Notes: generated from the sequence alone by a model not told the origin. Counted from the stretch's first letter, positions 45,568 through 55,338 are shown. The stretch is 64,000 nucleotides of DNA from Colwellia echini (GCF_002843355.2 NZ_PJAI02000001.1:496001-560000); one strand, 5' to 3'. A program made the numbers and translations.

Positions 45568-46502
45568 TGCGCGTTGTCTTAGCTCCGATGGAGGGGGTTT
45601 TAGATCACCTAATGCGAGACTTGTTAACTCAAGTGGGTGACTATGATTTGTGTGTTACTGAGTTTGTTCGTGTAGTCGATACTGTTTTATCTGATCGTGC
45701 TTTTTTCCGATATTGTCCGGAGCTACTGGAAGCTGACGCCTATGGTTGTACCACAAAATCAGGTACTCCGGTTCGTGTACAACTATTGGGTCAATATCCT
45801 GAATATATGGCTGCCAATGCGGCCAAAGTTGTGGAGTTAGGCTCAAGTGGTATTGATATTAATTTTGGCTGCCCAGCTAAAGCGGTTAATAGAAGCCGCG
45901 GCGGTGCTATTTTATTAAAAGATCCTGAGAATCTTTATCAAATAGTTAAAGCCGTTAAAGAAGCTGTACCCAAGGATACTATAGTAAGCGCTAAAATTCG
46001 TTTAGGTTACGAAGATAAAACCTTAGCTATAGAAAACGCTCAAGCGGTGGAAGCGGCAGGCGCAAATCAACTTACTGTGCATGCACGTACTAAAGTTGAA
46101 GGATACAGACCTCCAGCACATTGGCAGTGGATTGCTAAAATAAATAAGGCTATTTCAATTCCGGTGATTGCTAACGGCGATATTTGGTGCTTAGAAGATG
46201 CCATCAAGTGTAGGGAAGTATCTGGATGTAGCGATATTATGGTGGGCCGAGGCGCCTTAACCATACCTAACTTAGGTAAAGTGATTAAACAAGAAAGTGA
46301 AGTAATGCCATGGCAAGATGTACAAGCGTTATTGAAAGCCTACACAGCATTTGAAACTCGCGGTGATAAGAGTGCATACTTTCCTAATCGTATTAAACAA
46401 TGGTTAAAATATATTAAAAATTTTTACCCTGAAGCTGAAGTATTATTTACTGATATAAGACGCTTTAAAACCGTTGAAGAGATCAGAAACGCCCTGAGCT
46501 AA
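45567..46502 (+). CDS. dusC: tRNA-dihydrouridine(16) synthase
   Basis: A 311-residue FMN enzyme. The start RVVLAPMEGVLDHLMRDLL, then YDLCVTEFVRV, the catalytic NFGCPAKAVNRSRGGA (Cys near residue 99), HARTKVEGYRPPAHW and PVIANGDI are all typical of the DusC subgroup, which reduces U16 in tRNA with NADPH. Length fits E. coli DusC (about 315). It is coupled to the small membrane protein upstream. Confidence 0.93.
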   Translation: MRVVLAPMEGVLDHLMRDLLTQVGDYDLCVTEFVRVVDTVLSDRAFFRYCPELLEADAYGCTTKSGTPVRVQLLGQYPEYMAANAAKVVELGSSGIDINFGCPAKAVNRSRGGAILLKDPENLYQIVKAVKEAVPKDTIVSAKIRLGYEDKTLAIENAQAVEAAGANQLTVHARTKVEGYRPPAHWQWIAKINKAISIPVIANGDIWCLEDAIKCREVSGCSDIMVGRGALTIPNLGKVIKQESEVMPWQDVQALLKAYTAFETRGDKSAYFPNRIKQWLKYIKNFYPEAEVLFTDIRRFKTVEEIRNALS

Positions 46503-46625
46503 AGCTGGCCCACTTTATTAATATCGCTACTTCATTATTTTCACCAATAATTTATACCGTTAATCAATAACTTCTGTTACCTTAGCATTAATTAAAATAG
46601 CGTATAAATTTAAGGATGAACACTG

Positions 46626-47243
46626 ATGACAGATATTGTGAATAATTCTGAAAAATCAAACGAGACAGCTGTTAACGAAGAAATAACAGTAACTCGCGAA
46701 ACGCAAACCCAGATGCTTAGTATGGCGTTTGCAAGGAATACTAAAATGGCTGGTATTGTAATGATTGTCATAGGCCTTTTAGGTATTTTAGTACCTAACT
46801 TTATTGGTATAGCTTTTAACACCTTTGTAGGCGGAATTTTCTTGTTAGCTGCATTAGCATTAGCTTTTAATGCTTGGCACACTAAAAATCAAAATATGTC
46901 CTTATGGTTTAGACCATTTGTTTTAACTGCCTTAGGACTTATTATATTTATTCACCCTGGAATCATCTTGGGAGTGTTAGGTTTATTAATTGCTATTTAT
47001 TTCTTAATTAGTGGTTTTAGTTCAATGGTGTTTGCTTTTGAATTAAAATCTTCAGCTAAATTATTAACCTTATTAAATGGTGCTGTTTCCTTTGTGCTTG
47101 GCGTTATCGTGCTCGACAGTTGGCCATTTGCCAGTGCTTGGGTGATTGGTTTAATTATTGGTGTTACTTTCCTTTTTGATGGTATTTCATTATTAAGTAT
47201 TGCTAACCAAGTAAAAAGTACACAAGAGAAAGTAGTTAACTAG
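46626..47243 (+). CDS. HdeD-family (DUF308) membrane protein
   Basis: A 205-residue protein with an acidic soluble N-terminus of about 45 residues and then six predicted transmembrane helices in pairs, including MAGIVMIVIGLLGILVPNFIG and the GLLIAIYFLISGFSSMVFAF segment. This matches the HdeD/DUF308 pattern of three repeats. E. coli HdeD is an acid-resistance membrane protein, but the role here is unknown. A single gene with its own terminator. Confidence 0.82.
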   Translation: MTDIVNNSEKSNETAVNEEITVTRETQTQMLSMAFARNTKMAGIVMIVIGLLGILVPNFIGIAFNTFVGGIFLLAALALAFNAWHTKNQNMSLWFRPFVLTALGLIIFIHPGIILGVLGLLIAIYFLISGFSSMVFAFELKSSAKLLTLLNGAVSFVLGVIVLDSWPFASAWVIGLIIGVTFLFDGISLLSIANQVKSTQEKVVN

Positions 47244-47271
47244 TTCTAGTGTTAATTTATTAAGCAGAACT

Positions 47272-47301
47272 AAAAAACCAGCATTTACGCTGGTTTTTTT
47301 T
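47272..47301 (+). terminator. terminator after the HdeD-type gene
   Basis: A stem AAAAAACCAGC / GCTGGTTTTTT with loop ATTTAC is followed by a T-run, 28 nt after the stop codon. Confidence 0.93.
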
Positions 47302-47326
47302 CGGCTAAATTAAGCGGAGGGAAAAT

Positions 47327-47398
47327 CATTAAATAAATGACGCAGTAGTTAATGCTTTTAACCCGTATAAATGATCACTTAGTTTGTGACATTGGTAT
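47327..47398. mobile_element. right-end half-copy of the MITE-like family
   Basis: This 72-bp stretch (AATAAATGACGCAGTAGTTAAT... to ATTGGTAT) aligns with 45028-45099 of the full element, including the interior AAATAAAT-ACG-AGT-GTT block and the terminal TATAAATGA...ATTGGTAT. It lacks a recognisable left end. It lies between the HdeD-type gene and the panC stop. Confidence 0.65.
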
Positions 47399-47440
47399 TT
47401 GCTATGAATTAACCTTTAACTCAAAGTACTTTGTGGAGGC

Positions 47441-48307
47441 TTAGCTCAATTTAACTTGTAAGTTATCGATTAAACGGGCTTTACCGCAATGCGCTGCGGC
47501 TAAAATAACTAACCGAGTATCTGCCATAGTTGCCGGTTGTAATGTTTGTGCATGGCATACATGTAAATAATCTGTTGTTAATCCAGCCTTATCAATTGCT
47601 TTAGTTGCTTGCGCGGCTAAAGTAATGAAATCAATGTCGTGCTGTTGAGTATATTTAGTAGTAATTTGCTCAGCTAACCAACGTAGATTGTGTTGCAAGG
47701 CTGGAGCAATTGCTTTTTGCTCTGCGGTTAAGTAGCCATTGCGCGAGCTTAATGCTAAGCCGCTTGCTTCTCGACTAGTCGGTACTGGAATGATCGTAAT
47801 TGGCATCGACAAGTCTTCAACCATTGTTTGTATCACTTGCACTTGTTGATAATCTTTTAGGCCAAAACAGGCGACATCAGGTTGTACCAAATTAAACAAC
47901 TTACAAACGATGGTTGATACGCCACGAAAATGCCCAGGACGACTTTCTCCGCAATACCCATCTGATACGTTAGGCACCTCAACAAAGCTTTGTTTGTCTA
48001 ATCCGTTTGGATAAATCATTTCAGGTGTTGGGGTAAACAATAAATCAGTACCCGCGGCAGTTAACTTTGCTTGATCGTCTGCCATGGTGCGCGGATAGTT
48101 ATCAATATCTTCATTTACGCCAAACTGCATCGGGTTAACGAAAATACTCGCTACAATTTTATCGGCGTGTTTATGTGCTTCATCCACTAATGAAATATGA
48201 CCTGCATGTAAATTACCCATGGTAGGCACAAAAGCAATGGTTAAACCTTGTTGACGCCAAGCCTTTACTTGGGCGCGTAATTCACTAATGTCATTAACTG
48301 TTTTCAT
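47441..48307 (-). CDS. panC: pantoate--beta-alanine ligase
   Basis: A 288-residue enzyme that makes pantothenate from pantoate, beta-alanine and ATP. Motifs are [15 protein letters not shown] (residues about 26-40, HxGH), IFVNPMQFG and the late SSRNGYL. The frame opens 20 codons earlier, but [17 protein letters not shown] matches the family start. It is the last gene of the pcnB-folK-panB-panC group. Confidence 0.95.
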   Translation of the reverse strand: MKTVNDISELRAQVKAWRQQGLTIAFVPTMGNLHAGHISLVDEAHKHADKIVASIFVNPMQFGVNEDIDNYPRTMADDQAKLTAAGTDLLFTPTPEMIYPNGLDKQSFVEVPNVSDGYCGESRPGHFRGVSTIVCKLFNLVQPDVACFGLKDYQQVQVIQTMVEDLSMPITIIPVPTSREASGLALSSRNGYLTAEQKAIAPALQHNLRWLAEQITTKYTQQHDIDFITLAAQATKAIDKAGLTTDYLHVCHAQTLQPATMADTRLVILAAAHCGKARLIDNLQVKLS

Positions 48308-48405
48308 AAGTCTTCTTTGATATTTGTGTAATCTATATGGAGTATATAAATTACTTGATAAAACCAATATTTGAAGTAAGTGTTAACTTACTTTGTGTGG
48401 CCTAA

Positions 48406-49200
48406 TTATTTGAATGTATGTTCATCAGCTGGGAAATTACCAGCAGTTACTTCACTGATATAAAGCGCAATAGCACTTTTGATATCGCCAGTATCTTGTA
48501 AGAAGTTACGTGAAAATTTTGGCATATAATTACAAGCGATCCCTAAAGCATCGTGCATTACTAAGATTTGCCCATCGGTATCTTTACCCGCGCCAATACC
48601 AATGACAGGGATAGTTAAGGCCTTAGTAATTGCTTCGCCTAAACTTGCTGGAATACATTCAAGTACTAATAATTGCGCGCCAGCCGCTTCTAGTGCTTTA
48701 GCATCATCAATCATTTTTTGAGCTTTATCGTTATCTCGACCTTGTACTTTAAAACCGCCAAAAATATTTACTGATTGCGGCGTTAAACCTAAATGCGCAC
48801 AAACAGGAATGCCGCGCTCTACTAAGGCTGAAATTGTATCGTTAAGCCAAGCACCACCTTCCATTTTTACCATGCTAGCGCCGGCTTGCATTAACAGTGC
48901 TGCATTGGCTATGGCTTGCTCTTGGTTGGCATAACTCATAAAAGGCATGTCAGCGATAATAAGCGACTTTTCAACGCCACGTTTTACAGAACGAGTATGA
49001 TAAGCCATTTCTTCTACAGTAACTGGTAGTGTGCTGTCTTGACCTTGTAACACCATGCCTAATGAGTCGCCAATTAAAATAGCATGTATGCCTGCTTGAT
49101 CAAATAGTTTGGCAAAACTGGCGTCATAAGCGGTGATGGTAGAAATTTTCTCACCTTGTTGTTTCATGTTAAGTAAGCTTGCAGTAGTTATTTTAGCCAT
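48406..49200 (-). CDS. panB: 3-methyl-2-oxobutanoate hydroxymethyltransferase
   Basis: A 264-residue enzyme, the first step of pantothenate synthesis, transferring a hydroxymethyl group from methylene-tetrahydrofolate to ketoisovalerate. Seen: [33 protein letters not shown] in parts, [10 protein letters not shown] and [17 protein letters not shown]. Its folate co-substrate depends on the product of the neighbouring folK pathway. A 98-nt gap precedes panC. Confidence 0.95.
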   Translation of the reverse strand: MAKITTASLLNMKQQGEKISTITAYDASFAKLFDQAGIHAILIGDSLGMVLQGQDSTLPVTVEEMAYHTRSVKRGVEKSLIIADMPFMSYANQEQAIANAALLMQAGASMVKMEGGAWLNDTISALVERGIPVCAHLGLTPQSVNIFGGFKVQGRDNDKAQKMIDDAKALEAAGAQLLVLECIPASLGEAITKALTIPVIGIGAGKDTDGQILVMHDALGIACNYMPKFSRNFLQDTGDIKSAIALYISEVTAGNFPADEHTFK

Positions 49201-49281
49201 GACTTTTCCGAATAGGTTATGAGATTAATAAATTTTTGATTTACAAATTAATGTTATAAAAGCTATAAGTTAAGTATTAAT

Positions 49282-49791
49282 TTAAAGCTTAAGTATGCCA
49301 TTGCTATTTATTTCACTAGCAATTTTTCTCACTGAACTATTATCTGGTAAATGTAAGGCAGGGGCAATTTCAGCGAGTGGTAACAAAACAAATTCTCGTA
49401 GTTTCATACCGTAATGCGGTACGGTTAAACGTTCATTATCAATTGTTTCATCGCCATATAATAATATATCACAATCTAGGATACGCGCGCCCCAACGGTT
49501 GTCTTTGCGAACTCGTCCAGCGGTATTTTCAATAGCTTGTAAAGCATCTAATAATTCAAGAGCAGATAATGTTGTTTCAATGGCGATAACTGCATTAATG
49601 TAATCATCTTGATCTTGCGGCCCCATTGGCTTACTTAAATACAAAGCAGATAACGCCACAACAGTACTTGAAGGTATCGTCGCAATCGCTTTTGCGGCAT
49701 TACTTACTTGTACTTTTGGATTGGATAAATTACTGCCTAATCCGACATAAGCAGTAACTGTAGATGATTTTTGTAGCTGAGTTGTTTGCAT
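49282..49791 (-). CDS. folK: 2-amino-4-hydroxy-6-hydroxymethyldihydropteridine pyrophosphokinase
   Basis: A 169-residue folate-biosynthesis kinase: YVGLGSNLSNP at the start, SALYLSKPMGPQDQDDYINAV, and the HPPK signature RWGARILDCDILLYGDE (residues about 100-116). It activates the pterin with ATP before DHPS. It starts 10 nt after the pcnB stop, so the two are co-transcribed. Confidence 0.95.
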   Translation of the reverse strand: MQTTQLQKSSTVTAYVGLGSNLSNPKVQVSNAAKAIATIPSSTVVALSALYLSKPMGPQDQDDYINAVIAIETTLSALELLDALQAIENTAGRVRKDNRWGARILDCDILLYGDETIDNERLTVPHYGMKLREFVLLPLAEIAPALHLPDNSSVRKIASEINSNGILKL

Positions 49792-49801
49792 TGTTTTTTC
49801 G

Positions 49802-51289
49802 TTACGACTGAGTTGGTTTAGCTGCAGGTTTGCGACGTTTTTTCGGACTACGACGTTTTGAACCTTGTGGCAGTTTTACACCGCGGATCATTTGCAAGCG
49901 AGCTTCATTTGATACGTCTTGAAAGTTGGTCCACCATTGAGCTAATTCATGCAGTTCAGGTGTGTTTTCAATTTGTGCGCGTAATAATAAGAAATCGTAA
50001 CCTGCTCTAAATTTAGGATGTTCTAAACATTTAAAAGCTTTTTTACCTTCGCGACGAACTAACTTTTCTTGCAATATCCAAATATCTTTAATCACCGATT
50101 GAAAGCGTTTTGGAATAGCAATACTACGTTGTTGCTCGGGCATTATTTCATTTAGTGCAGCAAAGAAAACATCTTGCGGTGTTAATTGGGTTGTAACTTT
50201 AATTTGCTGAATATGCTTTTGTAATGGATACCAAAGCATAGCGGCAAATAAAAAGGCAGGGGTTACGCGTTGATTGTTGTTAATACGCTTGTCGGTGTTT
50301 TCCATCGCCAAGGTAATAAATTCAAGTAAAAAGCTCTGCTCTTTCGTTTCGTTATTAAGCGCTTGGTCAACTGCAGGGAAGAAATAACCAAATAAATCAT
50401 AGCTGCGCAGTTGTTCAAAGTTAGCAATTGCTTTACCTGAAATAAACATTTTCAAGAATTCTTCAAATAAGCGGGCGGCAGGGATATTAGCCATTAATGA
50501 AGAAAGCTCTTTAATTGGCGCTTTTGTCTCCGCACTTATTTGCATATCAAGTTTGGTAGCGAAACGTATAGCACGCAGCATACGTACAGGATCTTCACGG
50601 TAACGTGTTTGTGGATCGCCAATTAAACGAATAACTCTGTCGTTAACATCTTGTACACCATTAGCAAAGTCATAAACTTTAAAGTCTTTTGCGGAGTAAT
50701 ACAGCGCATTGATCGTGAAATCGCGACGTTCTGCATCTTCATCAATGGTGCCGTAAATATTGTCGCGTAATAACATGCCATCTTCGCTTTGCTTAGATGT
50801 AGTTGTTTTACTTTTGTCGTTACTTTCTGCAGCGTCGTGATGACCACGAAAGGTCGCCACTTCAATAATTTCACGACCAAAAACAATATGCGCTAATCTA
50901 AAACGTCTGCCAATTAAACGACAATTTCTAAACAAAGCTTTAATTTGATCAGGGGTTGCATTGGTCGCAATATCAAAGTCTTTTGGTTCTAGACCTAATA
51001 AAATATCACGTACGCCGCCACCAACAAGGTAAGCTTCAAAACCGCCTTTATTTAAACGGTAGAGTACTTTAAGTGCATTTGGACTTAATAATTGGCGTGA
51101 TACAGGATGTTGGTCGCGCGTTAAAACTATCGGATCGGTGAAAGATGCTGTGGCAACCGTTTTTTTGTTACGGGCGCTTTTTTTAACACTGTGATTAGCG
51201 TTTTGTTTAGGAGCGATTTCGGCGATAGGTTTCTTCTCTTTTTTAGAGAAAACTCTTTTGCATAAATTAATAACGCTTTTGATAGTCAC
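49802..51289 (-). CDS. pcnB: poly(A) polymerase I
   Basis: A 495-residue class II nucleotidyltransferase. A basic N-terminal extension of about 60 residues is followed by AYLVGGGVRDILLGLEPKDFDIATNATP in parts (catalytic DxD), CRLIGRRFRLAHI and the RNA-binding C-terminus, ending in a Lys/Arg-rich tail KRRSPKKRRKPAAK. It adds 3' poly(A) tails that promote RNA decay. The family-specific position beside folK/panBC and dksA/gluQ supports poly(A) polymerase over CCA-adding enzyme. Confidence 0.93.
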   Translation of the reverse strand: MTIKSVINLCKRVFSKKEKKPIAEIAPKQNANHSVKKSARNKKTVATASFTDPIVLTRDQHPVSRQLLSPNALKVLYRLNKGGFEAYLVGGGVRDILLGLEPKDFDIATNATPDQIKALFRNCRLIGRRFRLAHIVFGREIIEVATFRGHHDAAESNDKSKTTTSKQSEDGMLLRDNIYGTIDEDAERRDFTINALYYSAKDFKVYDFANGVQDVNDRVIRLIGDPQTRYREDPVRMLRAIRFATKLDMQISAETKAPIKELSSLMANIPAARLFEEFLKMFISGKAIANFEQLRSYDLFGYFFPAVDQALNNETKEQSFLLEFITLAMENTDKRINNNQRVTPAFLFAAMLWYPLQKHIQQIKVTTQLTPQDVFFAALNEIMPEQQRSIAIPKRFQSVIKDIWILQEKLVRREGKKAFKCLEHPKFRAGYDFLLLRAQIENTPELHELAQWWTNFQDVSNEARLQMIRGVKLPQGSKRRSPKKRRKPAAKPTQS

Positions 51290-51405
51290 AGACCTTTAGA
51301 ACGAGATGAAATAGTGCCGCAATGATATAACAGTACAGGGCAAAAGAGAATAACAGAGGTGTTAAATAGCGTGAAAAATCAGCAAAAAGTAGCGATATTA
51401 ATAGC

Positions 51406-51438
51406 AAGAAAAAAACATAGCGCCGAACAGCTATGTTT
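51406..51438 (-). terminator. terminator after the SDR gene
   Basis: A 9-bp stem AAACATAGC / GCTATGTTT with an 8-nt loop is followed on the minus strand by TTTTTTTCTT. It lies just past the SDR stop and separates it from pcnB. Confidence 0.88.
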
Positions 51439-51455
51439 CTTTCTTTATACGCTCT

Positions 51456-52148
51456 TTACCAAGGCAGTATTTCACCATTTGAGTGCTTAAATAGACCAGA
51501 ATCTTCCAGAGTTAAAGCGTCCATTAATTCAACCAGACGTGTTGCTGCGTCATCCGCGCTGATATCACCATTACTTAATACACCATTGCTATTTACCATC
51601 TCGGTTTTCACATAACCTGGGTGGTAAATGCCAACAGCAATATTGTCTTTTTCTAAATCTCGAGCGAGTGATACTGCAGCAATATTTAACGCTGCTTTTG
51701 ACATACGGTAACCATATCGGCCACCTGAAGTATTATCGGTTACTGAGCCCATTCTAGAAGTAATAAAAGCTAACTTACTACCAGACGTAAAGTTCGATAA
51801 TAAGGCGTGACTAAAGCATAATGGCGCAAGTGCATTTACATTAAATTGCTCAATGATGGTTTCGGTATTTAAATCATTAAGTTGCTCGTCACGTAAAATG
51901 CCGGCGTTGTTAATTAATAAGTCAATGCTGTTGCCGTTAAGCGCAGCAATCGCTGTATCAATACCTGCTTGGGTAGCAACATCGACTTGTTCTACCACGT
52001 TTACATTAAGTGCATCTAAGGCTGGAGAGCTTTTTCGGCAAAGGGCGTACACAGTGTCACCACGTTGTTGGAAAATGCTCGCCATGGCTAAACCAATACC
52101 TCGGTTAGCGCCAGTAATTACAATTGTTTGTGCTGTGCTAGTTGACAT
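51456..52148 (-). CDS. short-chain dehydrogenase/reductase
   Basis: A 230-residue classical SDR: cofactor loop TGANRGIGLAMAS (residues about 13-25), NNAG (about 82-85), catalytic Ser in ITSRMGS and YGYRMSK (Tyr-x3-Lys). It resembles the CsgA/C-factor-like group; the substrate is unknown. It interrupts the otherwise conserved gluQ-pcnB adjacency, lies between MITE-family sequence and its own terminator, and is therefore its own transcription unit. Confidence 0.87.
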   Translation of the reverse strand: MSTSTAQTIVITGANRGIGLAMASIFQQRGDTVYALCRKSSPALDALNVNVVEQVDVATQAGIDTAIAALNGNSIDLLINNAGILRDEQLNDLNTETIIEQFNVNALAPLCFSHALLSNFTSGSKLAFITSRMGSVTDNTSGGRYGYRMSKAALNIAAVSLARDLEKDNIAVGIYHPGYVKTEMVNSNGVLSNGDISADDAATRLVELMDALTLEDSGLFKHSNGEILPW

Positions 52149-52191
52149 AAATTTTCCTTTTTAATTGAGAATAGTGAGAGTTTTATGTTTA

Positions 52192-52222
52192 ATACCAAGC
52201 CCGTTAATTAGTGATCTATTAT
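52192..52222. mobile_element. left-end fragment of the MITE-like family
   Basis: ATACCAAGCCCGTTAATTAG followed by TGATCTATT resembles the left inverted end at 44939 and the reverse complement of the right end at 45099. Only about 30 bp are recognisable. It lies in the gluQ-SDR gap. Confidence 0.5.
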
Positions 52223-52268
52223 ACCAAACAAGTTGCTGTAAAAGTAATCTCGAAAGTTCAACAGACTC

Positions 52269-52297
52269 TAATGTTTAATTAATGTTTAATTAATGTT
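52269..52297 (-). repeat. 11-bp tandem duplication spanning the gluQ stop codon
   Basis: On the minus strand the gluQ end AACATTAATTA is repeated directly, then a third, 7-bp partial copy AACATTA follows. The duplication repeats the terminal Asn-Ile-Asn-stop coding sequence beyond the stop. Confidence 0.8.
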
Positions 52298-53329
52298 TAC
52301 TGCAACGGTTTTAGGTACATTATCACGTTGCCAATGAGTAATCGCCCATTGAATGATTTCTTCAACATTCGCTTGTGCTAATTCAGGCAAAGGTGCTTGG
52401 CCTAAAAAGCTTAAGGCGGCAATAAGTGCGGGTTGTGGCTTGCTGTTATCAATAGCTGGTGCTTTATTTTGTTTGCTCAGTTTATAGCCGTCGCTGGTTA
52501 CTGCTAATGGGATATGACCAAACTGCGGAGTAATAACTTTTAGACAGTTTTCTTTTGTGGCGTTTGTTTTAAAATCAACTTTGGCAAAAGATTGATGTAA
52601 TGTTTGATATAAGGTCAGTTGTCTTGCTGTTGGTTCAAGTAAATCACAACCTCTAACTACATGGGTAATACCTTGCGTTATATCATCGGCAACTACGGCA
52701 AGTTGGTAGGCAAATAAACCATCTTTTCGGTGAATAATAAAGTCTTCATTAGCGAGTGCTTTGTCGCAATTTACCTGACCTTGAAAAATGTCATCAAATT
52801 GATATAAGCCATATTGGTTTACTAATCTTATCGCCCCGTTTTCAGGTGCGCTTACATTAGGTGGATTATTATCTGCTGCGTGATTAGTTATTCGACAATG
52901 ACCTTGATATATTCCACCAATTGCTTTGATATTAGCGCGAGTGCATTGGCAATAATAACTGAGTTTTTGTTGAGCTAAATGAGCGAGGATATCGCGATAA
53001 TAATCTGACTGGGTACTTTGATATAACTCGGTTTCATCCCAATGTAAGCCAAATGCTTCTAAGGTTTTTAATATCGCAGCGCTTGCGCCTTGTTGTTCCC
53101 GAGGCGGGTCAATATCTTCAATACGAACTAACCATTTTCCGTGTTCGCCATAGCTATTCACAAATGACTTGGCATCAAGAAAGCTCGCTAAAGCAGCGAT
53201 AAGGGAACCAAAGTGAAGTAAACCAGAGGGGGACGGAGCAAAGCGACCACGATAATGAGAAGCCTGAATAGGCATATCGGGTCGCTTGTTACATGACTTG
53301 TCGGATGAGAAGTTATGCAAATTATTCAT
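52286..53329 (-). CDS. gluQ: glutamyl-Q tRNA(Asp) synthetase
   Basis: A 347-residue paralogue of the GluRS catalytic core without the anticodon-binding domain. Seen: YRGRFAPSPSGLLHFGSLIAAL in parts (HIGH-like HFGS), the zinc-binding CQCTRANI, and KLSKQNKAP (KMSKS-like). It charges glutamate onto queuosine at the tRNA-Asp wobble base. The usual partner dksA lies 21 nt upstream. The first 18 residues are poorly conserved, and Met19 (53275) is a possible start; neither has a clear ribosome site. Confidence 0.92.
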   Translation of the reverse strand: MNNLHNFSSDKSCNKRPDMPIQASHYRGRFAPSPSGLLHFGSLIAALASFLDAKSFVNSYGEHGKWLVRIEDIDPPREQQGASAAILKTLEAFGLHWDETELYQSTQSDYYRDILAHLAQQKLSYYCQCTRANIKAIGGIYQGHCRITNHAADNNPPNVSAPENGAIRLVNQYGLYQFDDIFQGQVNCDKALANEDFIIHRKDGLFAYQLAVVADDITQGITHVVRGCDLLEPTARQLTLYQTLHQSFAKVDFKTNATKENCLKVITPQFGHIPLAVTSDGYKLSKQNKAPAIDNSKPQPALIAALSFLGQAPLPELAQANVEEIIQWAITHWQRDNVPKTVAVNIN

Positions 53330-53350
53330 TTAGCTAAAATAAGCTAAAAA

Positions 53351-53797
53351 CTAGCCCGCCATTTGGCGTTCTTTAATTTCAGCTAACGTTTTACATTCAA
53401 TACAAAGATCGGCTGTAGGACGAGCTTCTAAACGGCGAATACCGATTTCTATGCCACAAGAGTCACAAAAACCAAAATCATCATCTTCGATTAACTGTAA
53501 AGTTTTTTCAATTTTCTTGATAAGTTTACGTTCACGATCTCGGGTACGTAACTCAAGACTAAACTCTTCTTCTTGTGCTGCTCTGTCAACAGGATCAGGG
53601 AAGTTAGCTGCTTCGTCTTGCATATGCGTTACGGTACGATCAACTTCTTGGCGTAACTGTATACGCCAAGCATCCAAAATCTTTTTGAAATGCTCTTGTT
53701 GAGGTTCGCCCATGTATTCTTCACCAGCTTTTTCTTGGTATGGACCAACGCCGGCTAGGGCAAGAATACCTAATGGTTTATTTGGGGTTGTTGGCAT
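53351..53797 (-). CDS. dksA: RNA polymerase-binding transcription factor DksA
   Basis: 148 residues. A coiled-coil with the tip motif [12 protein letters not shown] (Asp-x2-Asp-x-Ala) that enters the polymerase secondary channel, then the zinc finger CDSCG...CIECK. With ppGpp it represses ribosomal promoters and activates biosynthetic ones. ATG 53797 is preceded by AGGAGAA; an earlier Met (53827) has no ribosome site. Its target class is present in this window (GC-discriminator promoters at 38559 and 40775). Confidence 0.95.
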   Translation of the reverse strand: MPTTPNKPLGILALAGVGPYQEKAGEEYMGEPQQEHFKKILDAWRIQLRQEVDRTVTHMQDEAANFPDPVDRAAQEEEFSLELRTRDRERKLIKKIEKTLQLIEDDDFGFCDSCGIEIGIRRLEARPTADLCIECKTLAEIKERQMAG

Positions 53798-54089
53798 GCT
53801 TAATTCTCCTAATGCTACATAGACCAAGGCAATTTTTTAATGTATCACGTTTTACGTGAACAATGCCTTTGTTGTAAGTGCCAATATTTTATATATGACC
53901 TGATTAAGCAGACTATATGGGGTCGCTTATGATAAAAATCAACTAAATAGCTGAGCTTTAACTGAAATAAATATTTTATCTAATTTTATCAATTAGTTAA
54001 TGGCAACAATCTTTTTATTCAATTATTTAAAAACGTTTAAAATTTTTGAGCAAGCTTTTTTAGCAAGTTTTACTAGTCTGAGTCAATCT
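53798..54089. other. dksA upstream region
   Basis: A 292-nt gap before dksA. No gene is seen. It contains AT-rich promoter-like sequence (TATAAAAT on the minus strand) and a small ACGTAAAACGT inverted repeat. No regulatory site can be assigned with confidence. Confidence 0.4.
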
Positions 54090-54851
54090 TTATCGTGTAA
54101 TAAAGGCGATTTTATTATGTAAATGAATACTTATTTCATTTAATTCTTGCTCGTTAAAATCAAAAGAGGCTTTATATGCGATTATTTCTACTCCGGCTAA
54201 TTCTGCTTGTTTGAGTAATTCTGCATAAGCTGGATCAACATGTGCTGCTGCAGCAATATCATTAATGCCACTATGTAACACCGCAAATAGTAAAACAGCT
54301 CTATGACCTTGGGAGACCATATCCATTAATTCACGTAAATGCTTTTGCCCGCGAAGAGTTACTGCATCAGGAAAATATCCATGTTCTCCTTCTAACAAAG
54401 TAACTGATTTCACTTCGATATAAGTGTTAGGTTTATCCTGATAAGTCGTTAAAAAATCTATCCGGCTATTCTCATTACCATATTTAACTTCGCGTTGAAG
54501 GCTTGTAAAACCAGTAAGTTCAGCTATTAAACCTTGATTCAATGCTTCTTCAACCAATTGATTCGCACGTATAGTATTTACGCAAATATAATGTTGCGAT
54601 TTGGTTTCTGTTATTTCCCAACTAAATGGATATTTGCGTTTAAGGTTATCAGATGTTGAGTACCAAACTGTATCATCAGGTTCAGCGCAACCTTTCATCG
54701 CCCCTGTGTTGGCGCAATGTATTGTTGTTTCGATAGTTTTTTTTTGCCCAGTTAATTGTTCTGTTAGTTGCTCAGTTAAAGGGAATTCTATATCAGCGAG
54801 AAAACGCTTATAGCGTTTAATTAATTTGGCAGGTTTTACTTGGAGTTTCAT
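54090..54851 (-). CDS. sfsA: SfsA family DNA/RNA nuclease-like protein
   Basis: 253 residues: [12 protein letters not shown] at the start, [10 protein letters not shown] (residues about 47-56), and [25 protein letters not shown] in parts (PD-(D/E)xK-like core). Named for sugar fermentation stimulation in E. coli, the family has a nuclease-like fold and a debated role. The sfsA-dksA order is the standard gammaproteobacterial arrangement. It is about 19 residues longer than the E. coli protein, largely because of a [12 protein letters not shown] insertion from a 12-bp triplication. Confidence 0.93.
   Translation of the reverse strand: MKLQVKPAKLIKRYKRFLADIEFPLTEQLTEQLTGQKKTIETTIHCANTGAMKGCAEPDDTVWYSTSDNLKRKYPFSWEITETKSQHYICVNTIRANQLVEEALNQGLIAELTGFTSLQREVKYGNENSRIDFLTTYQDKPNTYIEVKSVTLLEGEHGYFPDAVTLRGQKHLRELMDMVSQGHRAVLLFAVLHSGINDIAAAAHVDPAYAELLKQAELAGVEIIAYKASFDFNEQELNEISIHLHNKIAFITR
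54744..54779 (-). repeat. 12-bp x3 in-frame tandem repeat in sfsA
   Basis: On the minus strand TTAACTGAGCAA, CTAACAGAACAA and TTAACTGGGCAA encode [12 protein letters not shown]. Substitutions are mainly synonymous or mild, so the insertion is tolerated and not brand new. Confidence 0.9.
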
Positions 54852-54918
54852 GGCAGTAAGGAGTTAATGATTGTTATCAGCTATAATAACTCATCTTACG
54901 GTATTTTTTGTGATTAGC

Positions 54919-55338
54919 TTATGCTGATTGATAAGCGCTTTCTTGTTCAACAAAATCATTAAGCCAATTACTTGCATTTTCACTGTCAGTAAAAACATGA
55001 AATTGTAATTCACAATCTTGATAAATACGTTGAAATTGCATTTGTTGAATATCAGCATTACTACTATTTAGAATAACAACCGCTATCGCTATCATACCTT
55101 TTCGTTGTCTATGTTGAGTAGTTTCACGTAATTGACTTTCAGCTTCAGGAGTAATAAGCCCATTACCACGGAAGGTGACTAATGAGCCCCATGCGCTACC
55201 ACTCATTTTTTCAGTAAGTTGTTGGATATCTTTATGAAAACTTTCTGCAGTTTCCTCATCGAATGCACCTTGCACGTCAACCAACATGATATTTTCTTGT
55301 TGCTCAATGACATAGCATCCTTGTACTGATTGTTTCAT
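54919..55338 (-). CDS. STAS/SpoIIAA-like small protein
   Basis: A 139-residue cytoplasmic protein. The segments IMLVDVQGAFDEETAESFHKDIQQ in parts, SLVTFRGNGLITPEAESQL and FHVFTDSENASNWLNDF follow the beta-alpha rhythm of SpoIIAA/STAS-like proteins. I cannot name a specific family. It is a single gene, between sfsA and the promoter region of hrpB. Confidence that it is a gene is high; function is unknown. Confidence 0.75.
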   Translation of the reverse strand: MKQSVQGCYVIEQQENIMLVDVQGAFDEETAESFHKDIQQLTEKMSGSAWGSLVTFRGNGLITPEAESQLRETTQHRQRKGMIAIAVVILNSSNADIQQMQFQRIYQDCELQFHVFTDSENASNWLNDFVEQESAYQSA

